DNA from: Corbicula japonica | Taxonomy: Eukaryota > Mollusca > Bivalvia > Venerida > Cyrenidae | Direction: 5' to 3' | DNA length: 64,000 nucleotides | Assembly: GCA_038501625.1 (NCBI GenBank) | Contig: JAZAYU010000011.1 | Coordinates: forward strand, 12,222,849 to 12,286,848 | Part shown: positions 34,868 through 46,479 of the stretch, in pieces | Position numbering within the stretch: the first letter of the stretch is position 1 | Layout of the letters: the number at the start of each line of letters is the position of its first letter | Notes under the pieces: model-generated | The model's database searches: none | What the model saw: only the letters and a program-made list of their open reading frames with translations | Told to the model about the DNA's origin: nothing | Translations under genes and position numbers: made by a program

Positions 34868-35797
34868 ACGCTGACCACTGGCGCTTGACCAGCCGCTGGC
34901 AACCCTAACTAATACGCCCTTTTTTGTAAAAATGGTGTCAAGTCACTAATATTATTCCAATTTTATCAAAATATGCGAAAATACACCGTCAAAATCGTAT
35001 TCTAAAAGAATTATATTTCTAAATATATAATTGAATAATGGTCAGGAACGGCTCCAGACCCCACCCCCGTTCGAAAGGCTGTTTGTCCTACAATACGGCG
35101 GGTTCCAGCCTGACGGCTGTTTGGTTCAACGCAACAGTGTCTGATCTAACAGTGAATGTCAAAAAGGCTCACCAAAAGCTCGAAATACGCGTAATATTCA
35201 ACAGAAAACGGCCTCCGAAATGCAGGTTACTTTTTCATAGATTCTTCTCCGCTGTACGACTTCCGGAAATCCACGACGCTTTTGTTAGAAGCGTTCTGAT
35301 TGGTCGAACGATTTGTGTGCAAAGTATTTCCCGGACTACGTCAATAGTTCTACCAATCAGAACGCTCTGAACAAAAGCGTCGGGGATTTCCGGAAGTCGC
35401 ACTGGGGTGAAGAATCTATGAAAAAATAACCTGCATTTCGGCAGCCGTTTTCTGTTGAATATTCCGCGTATTTCGAGCTTTTGGTGGGACTTTTTGACAT
35501 TTACTGTTAGATCAGGCACTGTTGCGTTGAACCAAACAGCTGTCGGGCTGGAACCTGCCGTATTGTAGGAAAAACAGCCTCTCGAACAAGGATGGGTCTG
35601 GAGCCGTTCCTGACCATTATTCAATTATATACTTAGAAATATAATTTTTTTAGAATACGATTTTGACGGTGTATTTTCGCATATTTTGATAGAATGGAAT
35701 AATATTAGTGGCTTGACACCATTTTTACAAAAATAGGGGCGTATTAGTAAGGCTTGGCAGGGGGTGGGGCGGCTGGTCAAGCGTCAGTGACGCTGAC
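34868..35797. mobile_element. 930-bp palindromic fold-back element
   Basis: Two arms of about 440 bp are inverted copies of one another around a loop at roughly 35,311-35,346. Paired landmarks are CGCTTGACCAGCCGC, ACTAATACGCCC, AATGGTGTCAAG, GGTCAGGAACGGCTCCAGAC, CTGTTTGGTTCAACGCAACA, AAGCTCGAAATACGCG, GACTTCCGGAAATCC and ACCAATCAGAACGC. The arms differ by scattered substitutions. Each arm carries a mirror-image open frame of about 90-100 codons (35,038-35,370 plus; 35,235-35,624 minus) with a similar translation. No known domain was recognised, so these are not called as genes. It is likely a large MITE or fold-back transposon. Confidence 0.85.
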
Positions 35798-36064
35798 ATA
35801 GTAGCTTGATTTATGACAAACATTTTTCTATCATTCCTCTTGTTTATCTCGTATTTCTAAGGGAACCATTTTTATCAATACTTATTTAAAGTAAATAATA
35901 TTATAGGAAGTGATAAATATTCGTCATACATCATCCTCTTTAAAACAGGATTTCATTACTTTAAAAAAAACTTGTACTCAGGAAATACAGAAAATACATA
36001 TAGCAAATATCCGAAACTGTGTGAAGTAGTGGCTGCTTTGATAGGTTGGATATGAAAACCGCGT
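35798..36064. other. non-coding, nothing recognised
   Basis: Short AT-rich spacer between two repeats. Confidence 0.4.
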
Positions 36065-36270
36065 TAACCCTTTCCTCCATATATACGCATTTTAAACATG
36101 TGCGACCAGTGTAGATCCAGATCAGCCGGCACATCCGTGCTGATCAGGATCTGCACTGGTTGCATTTTGGTCAGAAATAACCTCATAAATAAAAAAGCGG
36201 ATGCGGGCTGATCTGGATCTAAACTGTTTTCTATGCAATAAAGGTGTATCTAAGAAGGAAACGGTTAAAC
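36065..36270. repeat. inverted-repeat element with GATCAG/CTGATC core
   Basis: A block contains GTGCGACCAGTGTAGATCC, AGATCAGCC, CACATCCGTGCTGATCAGG and ATCTGCACTGGTTGCA, followed by GGGCTGATCTGGATCTAAAC. The left and right halves are imperfect inverted copies. The outer edges CCCTTTCCTCC and GGAAACGGTT are also roughly complementary. It is non-coding and probably a MITE. Confidence 0.55.
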
Positions 36271-37539
36271 ATGTTTGCAAGTAACCTGTTTTGTATAGAC
36301 CGCATAAGGAGATTGTGTGGATTAATTGCGAGTGAAGACTTTCTAGATAGGTAGCACATGGAGACTAAGCTGTCTATCAGAGTCTGCATAAAGTGATTGT
36401 TAAGTGGAAGCTGCATGTGGATACTTAAACGATTCATTTTTGCTTATATGAATTGCAACGTGATTTCTTTTGATTTGATACCATAGTGTCCTCATAATCA
36501 CGCGTATTCCTCTAGAATCGAAAAAAACTTTAATTTTTATTTGTTAACAATGCAAAACTGTAGAAATATTAAGTGAATGACATGCAAAATGAAAACACAG
36601 TTATTCAGCATCAGAATTTTTTTTTGGGAAATATGCTTTCAGTAGAGAATTGCTAGAATGAAGTCTTCAAATCAGATTTCAAAGGAATATTTGAGTATCT
36701 GTTGAAATAACGTTTTAAGTGGTAAATAAACACGATGAACACATCTAGAAAATTACTTAAACACACATCGGAAATATGCCATTGCATTTAGTAGATTTCG
36801 CCAACTGGAGCCACTACAAGGCGAATTCGATATTAAGATTTTGCATAAATAATTGTTTTCGATACCTTTGTGGAAACAAAGAGATAGGCAAACCGATCAA
36901 CTATAGATGGGTTAATTACAAAGTATGTGCTATTGAATATCATGTCGGTAGCCTTTTTGTTTATTTACAGACGATTGTAACGAAAACGTGGAACAACTGA
37001 TATTGCCTTTTTAGAATTTTATAAATCAAATCTCCTCCATATTTGGGTTATAACTTGTTGCTGTAGCGATTTTAAAATTCAGTTGTTTTTTTTAATCAAA
37101 TCCGTGTGCCGCCGAAAATTGTTTTAATTTGTGTACATATAACTCTGATTCATTTTTTTGCAAAGATTACTTTATTAAGAATCTTTAACGTTCGTTTAAA
37201 GCTTTAGGAAAAAGCTAAAGAGCTGTGAACAATAAATCCTAAATGACGTTGTTCGTGGATTAGCACGATCTAAAAAAGGAAAAAATTACAATATTAATTG
37301 AAGAAAAAAATATTTCGAAGTTAAGTTAGTTTGAATAGAAATATTTAGGTCAAGAAAGTGTTTGCTTGCTTTTCTGAAGTATTTGCATCCATGTTGACGA
37401 GATGGAAAATGGTTATTTTTCTATATAAATCAAATCGTCCAGATATTTCGAGATGTTTTTAAGAATGTAATAATGCCATCTTGATTTTCGGTAGAAAGAG
37501 ATAACATACCAGTATAAAATATCAGCAACGAGGGCCTGT
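36271..37539. other. non-coding, nothing recognised
   Basis: AT-rich. No supported ORF or repeat. Confidence 0.45.
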
Positions 37540-37650
37540 TCAATTAGTACCCATAGGAATGCATTTTACTTGTTACGGGGAGTAATAAAATGCATATTAC
37601 TAATTACTAGCCCCGGGTTAAGCGCTACTCATTATTGACAATATTGACAC
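37540..37650 (+). repeat. family B fragment
   Basis: A diverged piece with TACCCATAGGAATGCATTTT-like text and CCCGGGTTAAGCGCTACTC. It aligns to the middle of family B (AGGGTTGAGCGCAACTCAAT in better copies). Confidence 0.45.
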
Positions 37651-38070
37651 ACATATATTTAGAAATATATAGTTATATCACTACCGACAATAACATAACT
37701 GACTAATCACACCCACACAATAAAAACGCTAGATAATGTAATCTAGGGGATCAGCAAATAAAACAACGGCTCAAAATACAATCGTAATGGAGAACTGTTG
37801 ATGTGTTTCATATCACCTGCCCATTGAACAATAATTGATGCTGGCAGGAAACTTTTAGAACAGTCTTACAAAGCCATGCGTCGCTTTCATTTATCGGAAT
37901 AAATTCTCAGAAATTCAACTTTCAAAGGTTGGTATAGGCATAAGAAAATGTATCTCTAAGCAATTAAATCACAAAAATACAGCATCAATGTACAAGCACT
38001 TTATAAAATCGATTCCTATTTCATGCAACTAGCAATTATTTTCTGAATTAGTTTTCATGAAAATAATTTA
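37651..38070. other. non-coding, nothing recognised
   Basis: No gene or repeat family recognised. Confidence 0.4.
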
Positions 38071-38200
38071 AAGTCTCAAATCTCAAGCATCTAATTGGCT
38101 AAAAAATAGACAAGTCAATTGCCATAACTTAGATTGTAGACCAGCTTCAAATGTCAAGCATCTGATTGGCTGAAATTGAATCTAATCTAGTCATTTCACT
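38071..38200. repeat. family C fragments
   Basis: Two direct-orientation pieces, GTCTCAAATCTCAAGCATCT at about 38,073 and TCAAATGTCAAGCATCTGAT at about 38,146. Each is followed by a TTGGCT(G/A)A(A)A sequence. They are half-copies of the family C hairpin. Confidence 0.6.
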
Positions 38201-38680
38201 ACAGATAAACTAAAATAGGCTTCTTTCTGTCGTGTTTATCATCAGGAATTATTTTGATCTGAAAACAATTTTTTTTAATTTCACCGACAGAATCCAGAAA
38301 AATGCTACTAGATGTTAAAATCTATAAAAACTATTCAATATTCATTATCTGTAAATCGAAGGCACCAGACGTTAAACATTCGAGTTATTTATATATTCTT
38401 CTGTGTGTTTTGTTTAAATAAATAATACTAGTATTAATCTCCACTGACAAAAAGTCAACACTGGTGCGCAAAGTTTAACCGATCTTTAAATCATTCTGAC
38501 GCACAATCTTACACGTCGACGTGTAGTTATTTTTGCTGTTCCATAATAAGTTATATTTTCTGACATAAGATATATATTTTATTTACGGAAAACAGCTTAA
38601 TCTTTGTTGGACACTTTCAAATATTTTATCCTGTCTATTGATAGTTATTTATCTATGCTGAAGATTAAAAAACTTAGATT
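38201..38680. other. non-coding, nothing recognised
   Basis: AT-rich. Contains a short palindrome, CACGTCGACGTG, near 38,511-38,522. Confidence 0.4.
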
Positions 38681-38790
38681 TGATACCAGTCTCAAATCTC
38701 AAGCATCTGATTGGCTGAAATGTCGACCAGTCTCCATTTCAGCCAATTAGATCATTGAGATTTCAGACTGGTTTCCATTCTCAGTTTCAT
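38681..38790. repeat. family C hairpin
   Basis: CAGTCTCAAATCTCAAGCAT and CTGATTGGCTGAAAT on the left are mirrored by ATTTCAGCCAATTAGATCAT and GAGATTTCAGACTGG on the right, around a short GTCGACCAGTC centre. The stem is about 45 bp with a few mismatches. Confidence 0.75.
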
Positions 38791-39414
38791 AATATTTGTG
38801 CCTAGCTTAATCAGCAGCACCATTAAATTTTATGTCTTATTCTCTTTGGAAAAAGATGTTAATGTGCAGTTATTGCCAAATTGTTATATAATGTATCTGA
38901 TAGAAGAAACAGCGACTGCAGTATAAAAAGAAATATTTGGACACTTGCTGGGCATTGATTTGCAAAATAAAGATTATCAATAAAGTTAAATTTAACTGCA
39001 AAAGACTCGCCGTTTGAGTTGCTAAGGCAATGAAATGTTACCAAATCTTCGCAAATATTTGAAAAAAAGACCATGTGAGATTTGTTCTTCTATAGAAAAC
39101 AATTCACTGCCTTGGAAAGGGCAGGGATGTCAACAGAAAAAAGGTAAAGCAAAGGGTCATTCATCAGTGCGTACTGATTGTCTTTATAAAAAGTGTTGCC
39201 AGATACAGTATTGCCTTTTGAGTTTGTCTCCAAGTAAGGTGAATAATTAGTTTACACACATATCAGGAAAATTAACACGACGAGAACTCGACCTCCCCAC
39301 AGCAGCAAATAGTAGAGAGACAATAAAAATATTAAAAAATATTTACATTATAATCAATGATCAAATTGTATGTTGCCTCGGTAAGTTATCTATAACCCAT
39401 CCACCTATACAACA
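38791..39414. other. non-coding, nothing recognised
   Basis: Contains one 71-codon plus-strand open frame (39,035-39,250), Cys- and Lys-rich, with no recognised domain. It is not called as a gene. Confidence 0.4.
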
Positions 39415-41345
39415 CATTATATATTTATTTTAGATGATCTTCTGTAACGACCACAAGACAAACCTACCGATCGACTGACCGACATATAGACTCTAGAAAC
39501 TTTCTTTGAGGAAGGCATTTTTACATCTTTGTCTAAATTCCTTTCATTTATCTAATTTTATCTAAAGAACTTTAATTTAACAGATAACAAGGGAATTTTG
39601 AAAGCCACTAAACTCGAAAAATATGAAAATATTGCAGGCTAGTTTTGATTAAGTTGATGGGCAGTAGTGGAAATGAATATTATTGCCCACGGCACCTAGC
39701 TTTGGGTTGAGCGCAACTCAATATTTACAGAAATAAACAATTTAAACCCATCCCAGACGATGGTGTGCATATGGCGGTGAACATGAAACCTTCAATTCAA
39801 AAGTAAATTTTAAAGACGAAAGCTTCGCTGCTTTGCCGTTGCTATGTTTCTGTCTAATTTAAATATGTACGTTCGATTCAAATGAAATTGATACACTTGT
39901 ATGCAATTTCTAAAGATGAGATTTATCTTGTATTGCTAAGACCCTGAATATTTTCAAATTATCGTCGCAAGAATTTAACGAAACATGAATTGTCCTTCTA
40001 AATTAACACGAGAAAAATACAACCTCCTCGCACAGCCAAATATTATAGGGAAAACAAAAACAAATACTTATGTGATCAACATAAAAAAGTCAATTAAGAC
40101 ACAACAAAATTGGGTAAAAAAGAACGATAACCCCATAGTTACGGCCTTGGAACAGTCAGTGACAAATCTTATTTGCCAATTGGGAGTTAAACTTACTGCT
40201 AGGTTGACCAACACCCTCACTTTGCTCTCCATAATCTCGAGAATATACATCAGTAAGTTTCCTTGCTTAATTTTCTCAAATCCATGAACGCGACTTTGTA
40301 TGATGCATGCAACAGCCAGACACATTATATATTTATTATATATGATCTACTATAACGAAAATATGTCACATCGACGGACTAACTGACTGACATATAGACT
40401 CTAGCATAACTTTTGAGGGCAGGACTTTTATATCTTTGACTATCCAAAATTTTCACATCTAGTGACCCACTGACCGACATATAGACTTCAGTATCATTTG
40501 TTTGAGGAAGGCACTTTATATTTTTGTCTATTCTAAATTCCTTTCATTTATCTAATTTTATCTGAAGAACTTTAATGTAACAGATGACAAGGAAATTTTG
40601 AAAGCCACCAAACATGACAACTGTGAAAATATTGCAGGCTAGGTTTGATTGAGTTCATGGGCAGTAATTGAAATGCCGATTATTACCCACGCCACCTATC
40701 TTTGGGTTGAGCGCAACACAATATTTACCCAAATAAACAGTACAATTTAAATCCATCCCAGACGATGGTGTGCATATGGCGGTGAACATGAAACCTTCAG
40801 TGTGGTATTTTCTTTTTAATAATAAAGTCAAATTTAACGACGAAAGCATATCTCCTTTGCCGTTGCTGTGTTTCTGTCTAATTTAAACGGTACGTTCCAT
40901 TCAAATGTAATTGATACACGTGTATGCAATTGCTTAAGATGAGATTTATCTAGTATTGCTAAGGCCCTGAATATTTTCAAATTATCATCGCAATTTAATG
41001 AAACAATAATTGTCCTTCTAAATTAACACGAGGGAAATACAGCCTCCTCATAAAGTCAAATATTTTAGAGAAAAAGGTAATATTTTTAATGTGATCAACA
41101 TAAAAAAGTCAATAAAGACACCAAAAAAATTATAGAAAAATTATAGAAAAAGAGAACGATGACCCCATCGTTACGGCCTTGGAACAGTCAGTGACTAATC
41201 TTATTTGCCACTTGGGAGTTTAAACCTGGCAATAGGGTGACCAACACCCTCACTTTCCACTCCATAATCTCAAGAACATACATCTGTAAGTTTCCTTGGT
41301 TAATTTTCTCTAATCCCTTCAATTTTAATCCACCCCAAACGATGG
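39415..41345 (+). repeat. two diverged direct copies of a ~0.9-1 kb repeat block (families B and A)
   Basis: Copy 1 (about 39,415-40,320) and copy 2 (about 40,321-41,345) follow the same order: ACATTATATATTTATT, GACCGACATATAGACT, TTCCTTTCATTTATCTAATT, a family B copy (39,595-39,800; 40,595-40,815), a CTAATTTAAA(T/C) segment, TGTCCTTCTAAATTAACACG, and a family A fragment with TTACGGCCTTGGAACAGTCA (40,139; 41,171). Similarity is visible by eye but with many changes and small indels, so the duplication is old. Another 3' piece of family B lies at 41,325-41,390. Confidence 0.75.
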
Positions 41346-41390
41346 TGTGCATAATGGCGGTGAACATGAAACCTTCAATGCGGTAAGTTA

Positions 41391-42190
41391 TAAATAACGC
41401 GAGCTTTTGATAAATATCTAAATATCTTTAACATTCTATCATTACTTAACATATTTGAATATCTCTAGCAAGGTATGGAGGTGTTTATGCTTTAGACAGT
41501 TAAAAGTAAGTATACCAGTGCAAAGCAAAATTTAAAGTAGAAATGAAAAACTGTTTGCGATCCTATTCCTTCAAAAAGAAAATTTCATTCAACCGACATA
41601 CCAGTCATTTTTTCAGAGCAAAGCAACCAACTGTATAGGACTTTAAGCTGAGTATACCAAAACCAAATAACTGACTATTTTCCCACATTTTTGAAGTCTT
41701 CCTTTTGCTTTTAGTCTAAGCTGAGGTCTTGGAGGCCGGTCAAAATGGAAGTTTCTACCATTTGTATACAAACTGTTTTACACAATTCTGTAAATCGTTA
41801 GCCAAAGTAGATTCCTATGCCAAAAATATTCGATGTGTGCGTGCAAGAAACAAGAGAGGATGTTATATTTCGTCAATTCGGAGAAATATGTAATAAATTG
41901 CTGAAAGTTGAAATCTGACACTGCAATTATCAATAAATGACAAGTGAAAATTTAAAAGCGAGACTCTGGCCCAATAAAACAATAAAAATTTAAATCCCGC
42001 AATCATGTTTGTAAAACTCGTGATAATTTTCATATAATAATTTCTTCCGCCGACAACTGAAAATCTGAGACTCTTAATGTTTTTAATTATCCATGGGGTT
42101 TTTGGACAAAATCCAAAGCTATCCTGGCTGTGATATTGCAATCATCTATATTAAACTGGCCGAAATATTAAATCAAAAGTATTTTAGGAT
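41391..42190. other. mostly unrecognised, with family D edge
   Basis: Nothing is recognised up to about 42,110. From there, text such as TAAACTGGCCGAAATATTAA matches 59,678-59,697, so the right end belongs to the composite repeat also seen near 59.6 kb. Confidence 0.45.
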
Positions 42191-42362
42191 TATTATTAAC
42201 AGACGTAAGAATCGTGCTCAACGACCTTCAAAGGATTGAAAACAACACTACGGAGAGACATTTTACAGCCGTCAGACTGCACAAACAAGGCTTCCATGAT
42301 AATGAAATAGATGCAAAGACGCAAATACATGCAATTTTTGAATCCACCGAACACGACAAAAT
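42191..42362 (+). repeat. family D repeat
   Basis: Blocks such as TGCTCAACGACCTTCAAAGG, GAGACATTTTACAGCC and CACTGAACACGAC-like text recur at 43,075-43,230, 59,725-59,890 and partly at 58,135-58,245. D is often followed by the start of family B (AAAAGCCAC...ACACGAC), so B and D may be parts of one longer element. Confidence 0.6.
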
Positions 42363-42438
42363 ATGAAAAAGGTAATATATGCATATCAGGAATCGCCACA
42401 CTCACAAAGCACAGCCTCCCCACGCATCGAAAAAGAAG

Positions 42439-42528
<90 letters not shown>

Positions 42529-42600
42529 ATGTTTGTTATAAGTTTGTCAATTCAAATAGGACGCCACAAACAACAAACGAAAAAGAGAATATGAAGACAT
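42363..42600 (+). repeat. family A copy hosting a (GA)n microsatellite
   Basis: The copy begins ATATGCATATCAGGAATCGC and CACAGCCTCCCCACGCATCG and continues with CAATTCAAATAGGACGCCAC and AACGAAAAAGAGAA. The dinucleotide array at 42,443-42,527 sits exactly where other copies have a short AGAGAGGAAAAGAGAGCATG-like purine run. Confidence 0.75.
42443..42527 (+). repeat. (GA)42 microsatellite
   Basis: Uninterrupted GA dinucleotides for 85 bases. Arg-Glu open frames across it are an artefact. Confidence 0.97.
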
Positions 42601-42800
42601 TTAAAATGCTAAGTGTGATTGAGCCTGTTCATGGGCTGTTATGGATATGCATATAACTTACCCCACGCCTCCTAACATCCACCTGAGCGTAACTCAATAA
42701 TTAAACAAGTAAACATACTAATTTTGATCGATCCAAAACGCTGTCAAGCATAATTATGATTGCAAACATGAAACGTTCAATGTGATATTTTCAGATTAAT
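42601..42800 (+). repeat. family B copy
   Basis: Contains GATTGAGCCTGTTCATGGGC, ACGCCTCC, GAGCGTAACTCAATAATTAA, TTTTGATCGATCCAAAACG and AACATGAAACGTTCAATGTG, in the order of the better copies. Confidence 0.65.
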
Positions 42801-43074
42801 ACCAATCCAAGATCAGTGGCGTATGTCCACCAGATAAAAAGAATGGGTTGCCTATGCCCTAAACGAAAAATAAAAATGTGAAACTTAACAGAATAGAATC
42901 GACAGGGGGAATAGAGAATAAAATCATGCATATCAAAGGCAACGCCAAAGACAAAAGATGCATATTCTTGATGTGATTGAACAATATTTAAAGTATATCA
43001 AGCTTTTTTAGCTGGGTTATTTAGATCACATATAGAAATAAGTGGCAAAAATAAAGAAATAAAATTATTTTAAA
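42801..43074 (+). repeat. composite D/B-type repeat material
   Basis: ACCAATCCAAGATCAGTGGC and GATGTGATTGAACAATATTT have counterparts at 59,488 and 59,622. The gap between families B and D in both loci therefore holds the same element. Confidence 0.5.
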
Positions 43075-43510
43075 CAGACATAAGAACAGTTTTCAATGAC
43101 CTTTAAAGGACGAAATAAATAACAACACTAATTGAATGAACGGGGAGACTTTTTATAACCGCTACATGTACAAACGAGGCTACTGTAATAAAAGAATGAA
43201 CTTTAAAAGCCACATAACACGACAAATATGAAAATGTTGCAAATTTTGAAAATCTATCTTAAAATGTTGTAGATCTTTTAAAATGAACGATCCTTTTTCA
43301 TACGATCAACCCTTCTGTTCGAAAATAGAAACGATAATGTTTAGTCACCAAACACGACATTAATTATATGGAAATAAAATAGTTTCCGTTCATTGGAAAT
43401 AGCGAGTTACAGCTTACACCGGCTGTCCCTTGTTTGAGGACTGTTCAATATTTTCACAAATAAACGATTCGGATTTTGTTCCATCCCAAACAATACAACG
43501 TCTTATCAGT
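43075..43510 (+). repeat. family D followed by diverged family B
   Basis: CAATGACCTTTAAAGGACG, GGGGAGACTTTTTATAACCG and AACTTTAAAAGCCACATAAC mark D and the start of B. A diverged B middle (CAATATTTTCACAAATAAAC, TTCCATCCCAAACAATACA) follows to about 43,500. Confidence 0.5.
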
Positions 43511-44034
43511 CATTATTTGTTTATCGAGAATAAAGTTAATCGCATTGTTAACTGAATCTATACAGGTTCAATATCACCATCATCCTCATTAAACCATTCA
43601 GTAAGGTTTTGAAACAAACAAATCAATCGTGCTATCTAAGAAATTAAGTTTAGAATCTCTATAAAAATTACAGTTAAAATCATCAGAAACTGTTTTGAAC
43701 ACGTCGAATTCTCTTATCTTACCCATTACTGTACATTTATCTATTATAATCAGGTATGCTGATTAAATAGGCATTTAATAAATCTGCTATTGGCGCACAG
43801 CCTCCTTAATGAATACACGAAAAATGTCAAGAAGTGTGTTCGTATTTAATTATGAAAGTACTTATTTAACATGCATCCGGGGCCAACTTTCATTTTCCGT
43901 TTTTACATATGAACTTTTCTAATGCAAATGTCTACAAATATATGATAACAGAAGCGATTCTTTATGAAATATTTCATGGAAGTATCATTCAATTTACAAC
44001 AGCTTTATATCAATTAAATAAAAATTCATATAAC
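43511..44034. other. non-coding, nothing recognised
   Basis: No gene or clear repeat recognised. Confidence 0.4.
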
Positions 44035-44090
44035 TCCTAATGAGGAGCGAACCCTATTGCGACAGCATCTAGCCATAAGTAATTATTATA
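44035..44090 (-). repeat. tRNA-derived SINE fragment
   Basis: On the minus strand TGGCTAGATGCTGTCGCAAT and GGGTTCGCTCCTC resemble the B-box end of the SINE at 57,955-58,250 (GGTTCGCTCCCAGC). Confidence 0.5.
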
Positions 44091-44944
44091 GATTGGTAAC
44101 TTGTATCGATACAATAAGTTATGAAATTCATCTTGGAAGTTTTATCGCAGTTCCCTCATTTGACTTCTCCTGTCTAACATATTATATTTTTCAGGCAGAC
44201 TTGTGATATTTCCATTTTTCAAAATGTGAACTTAGATCAAACTATATTTTGAGACAATTTAATTTCAATAAATCACTCACCGGTTCCAGTCAAAGCTGTT
44301 AGGTAAAATGCCATATGTCACAACGATATCTTACAACCAGTTTCGTATAAAGAACGGCCTTCGTTTACAAACAGTATTCGATAAGAATCTAAATCGTTTT
44401 TCCGCGAATAAATAGAATGTTTTTGTTATGTTTGAATAATTGTTGTAATAAACAGGCAGTTTGGCGTCTACAGTGAACAGTTATTTAAATATCTCAACCA
44501 ATGTCTGGAAATAAAAAAAAACACAACACGGGCAAACATTCGTCAAGGCCATGGTAAACAATCAGAATTACCTTTTTACACTAAATAGGCCTTCATGTCC
44601 TTCCAACTTAAAGTACCCCCCACAGGTTTTGCATCACATTCAAAAGCAATAGTTGAGGTACAAAAATAGGTTGTGGATTACGTACCTTTACTAGGAAGCG
44701 TATGTTAGCGTTTTCAAACGTTTAAAAAACGGTCGTTTGACACGCGTTCGTCTTCTAGTTTGAAGGAGCTATTCTCATACAGCTATGCATTCGGAATCAA
44801 ATCAAATAAATTGGTAACCTTCCCACCTCATCTAAAATTGGACGCATGACAATAATTCTTTCGTTATCCCGAAATTATAGCTTTTTTAATAGAGCTGACA
44901 ATGTGTATGATACTGCTAGCCACAATTTAAAATAGCCATTCGAT
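44091..44944. other. non-coding, nothing recognised
   Basis: No gene or repeat family recognised. Confidence 0.4.
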
Positions 44945-45045
44945 GTATTTATGCATTTCCATTACTACCCATGAACAAGCTCCGAGCCTGCAATATTTTG
45001 GTACTTTTCTTGTTCTGTGTTATGTCAAAATTCCCTTTTCATCTA
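44945..45045 (-). repeat. family B fragment, minus orientation
   Basis: ATGCATTTCCATTACTACCC, ATGAACAAGCTCCGAGCCTG and CAATATTTTGGTA correspond to the reverse complement of the 5' part of family B. Confidence 0.5.
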
Positions 45046-45672
45046 TTCAGCTGTAAAATAAAATAGATACATTAAAAATATAAAATAATTTACACGACCA
45101 TAAATATTGTGTAAGCATCGCAATTATTTATTAATAAAATAACATTAAACATGGTCTGCATCAAAATATACATACTTCCTCTGGCTTAAACTTATTGTAC
45201 AGTGGGTTACTGAGGAAGTCAAAAAAAGAGAACATTCTAATTAAGATAACTTTATCGTTTTCAATTTAGATTTGCCAGATAGAATTACATGTAATATAAA
45301 TCATTCATTAGTTTTTTTAAATACAGATTGACTTGTAACTGTAGAATCCACGCAATATTTCAAAAGCTTCTTCCAAGGTAGATTTGTAACTGTAGACTTC
45401 AATCAATCTTTCAAAAGTTTATTCCATTTTCTGTGTTCTGGACTGATTCCTGGCAGCAAATCATCAATGTGCTATGATCTCATTATTGCTGTAAGAAATA
45501 TAATTTTAAACAATTTATTTTGATAACACAAAACATTATTTCGCGGCATTCTCAGGTGGGTGTACTTTCTCATCAAACTACAAGATAATGCTGTATCATG
45601 ACCGAATTTTACAGAAGGTTGAAATGGCAATGAATCCCATTTATTTCGAAAGTTAGGTGCATCCATTTTATT
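45046..45672. other. non-coding, nothing recognised
   Basis: Contains a loosely repeated pair, TTGTAACTGTAGA near 45,330 and 45,386, followed by similar text (AAAAGCTTCTTCCA and AAAAGTTTATTCCA). It is otherwise unremarkable. Confidence 0.4.
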
Positions 45673-46400
45673 TCGAAAATTGCTATATGTATTAGAGAAC
45701 ATAAAAGGCAGAAATTACAGCATCCTGACAGAATATTTAAAGAGAAAAGAAGCAAAAGATATGTTGTTAATTCAATTAAATAATATTTACTTCTTTGGTA
45801 TTAAAAATAAAAAATAAAAAACCTTTGACAAATTATACTTAAGGACTTTGAAAACGCACCCTTGGGATAAGTGTATATAAACATAGAAGACGCCTTTTAT
45901 ATCAAACATATTATATAGCTGTGTAAAGTACAACTCATTGCCGTCATTTTGATACCAAAATATTTAAAATTGGTTCATTGATAATAAAAATATCGCGTGT
46001 TCAAGACAGTAACCCTGAAATCAAAAGTAACACTTTAGCCAATACAAGCGTTCGTTTTCAATGAAATGCCTTTAATTGTAATGCAAGCTCTATAGGCGTG
46101 AAGTGTTACTTTTGATTTTAGGGTTACTGTCTTTAACTCGCAATATCTTTTGTATAAATAGACCAATCTTAAATATTTTACTATCAAACTGACGGCAATG
46201 AATTGTACTTTACAAAGGTATGTGAAACATTTCATTTCAAAGGCCTTTTCCAAGTTAAAATACACTTATCCCAAGGGTGCGTTTTCAAAGTCCTTAAGTA
46301 TAATAATCAGTCGCTTCGAAATTTGCTATATCTATTAGAAAACATAAAACGCAGAAATAACAGCATCATGACAGAATATTAAAAGCGAAAAGAAGCGAAC
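45673..46400. mobile_element. fold-back element bracketed by an 84-bp direct repeat
   Basis: Inverted arms of about 210 bp run from 45,832 and back from 46,304 (ATTATACTTAAGGACTTTG, ACGCACCCTTGGGATAAGTG, TTGCCGTCA, ACAGTAACCCT, ATCAAAAGTAACACTT). Outside them, TCGAAAATTGCTATATGTAT through GCAAAAG (45,673-45,758) is repeated directly at 46,316-46,399 with about 10-15% change. The direct repeat is too long to be a target duplication and suggests a local duplication around the element. Confidence 0.75.
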
Positions 46401-46479
46401 CCTAGTTACATCTTGTCCATCATGTATGCGTTCTTTCTGAGAACAAAGAGAATGATAAGAGGAGTCTCATTGGAATTGG
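46401..46479. other. short spacer
   Basis: Nothing recognised. Confidence 0.3.

Noticed and set aside
35038..35624. Mirror-image ORFs in the 930-bp palindrome as a real gene
   Set aside because: No recognised domain. The duplication of the frame is explained by the inverted repeat. It is kept only as a finding to test.
42311..42656. Arg-Glu repeat proteins
   Set aside because: These open frames simply translate the (GA)n microsatellite.
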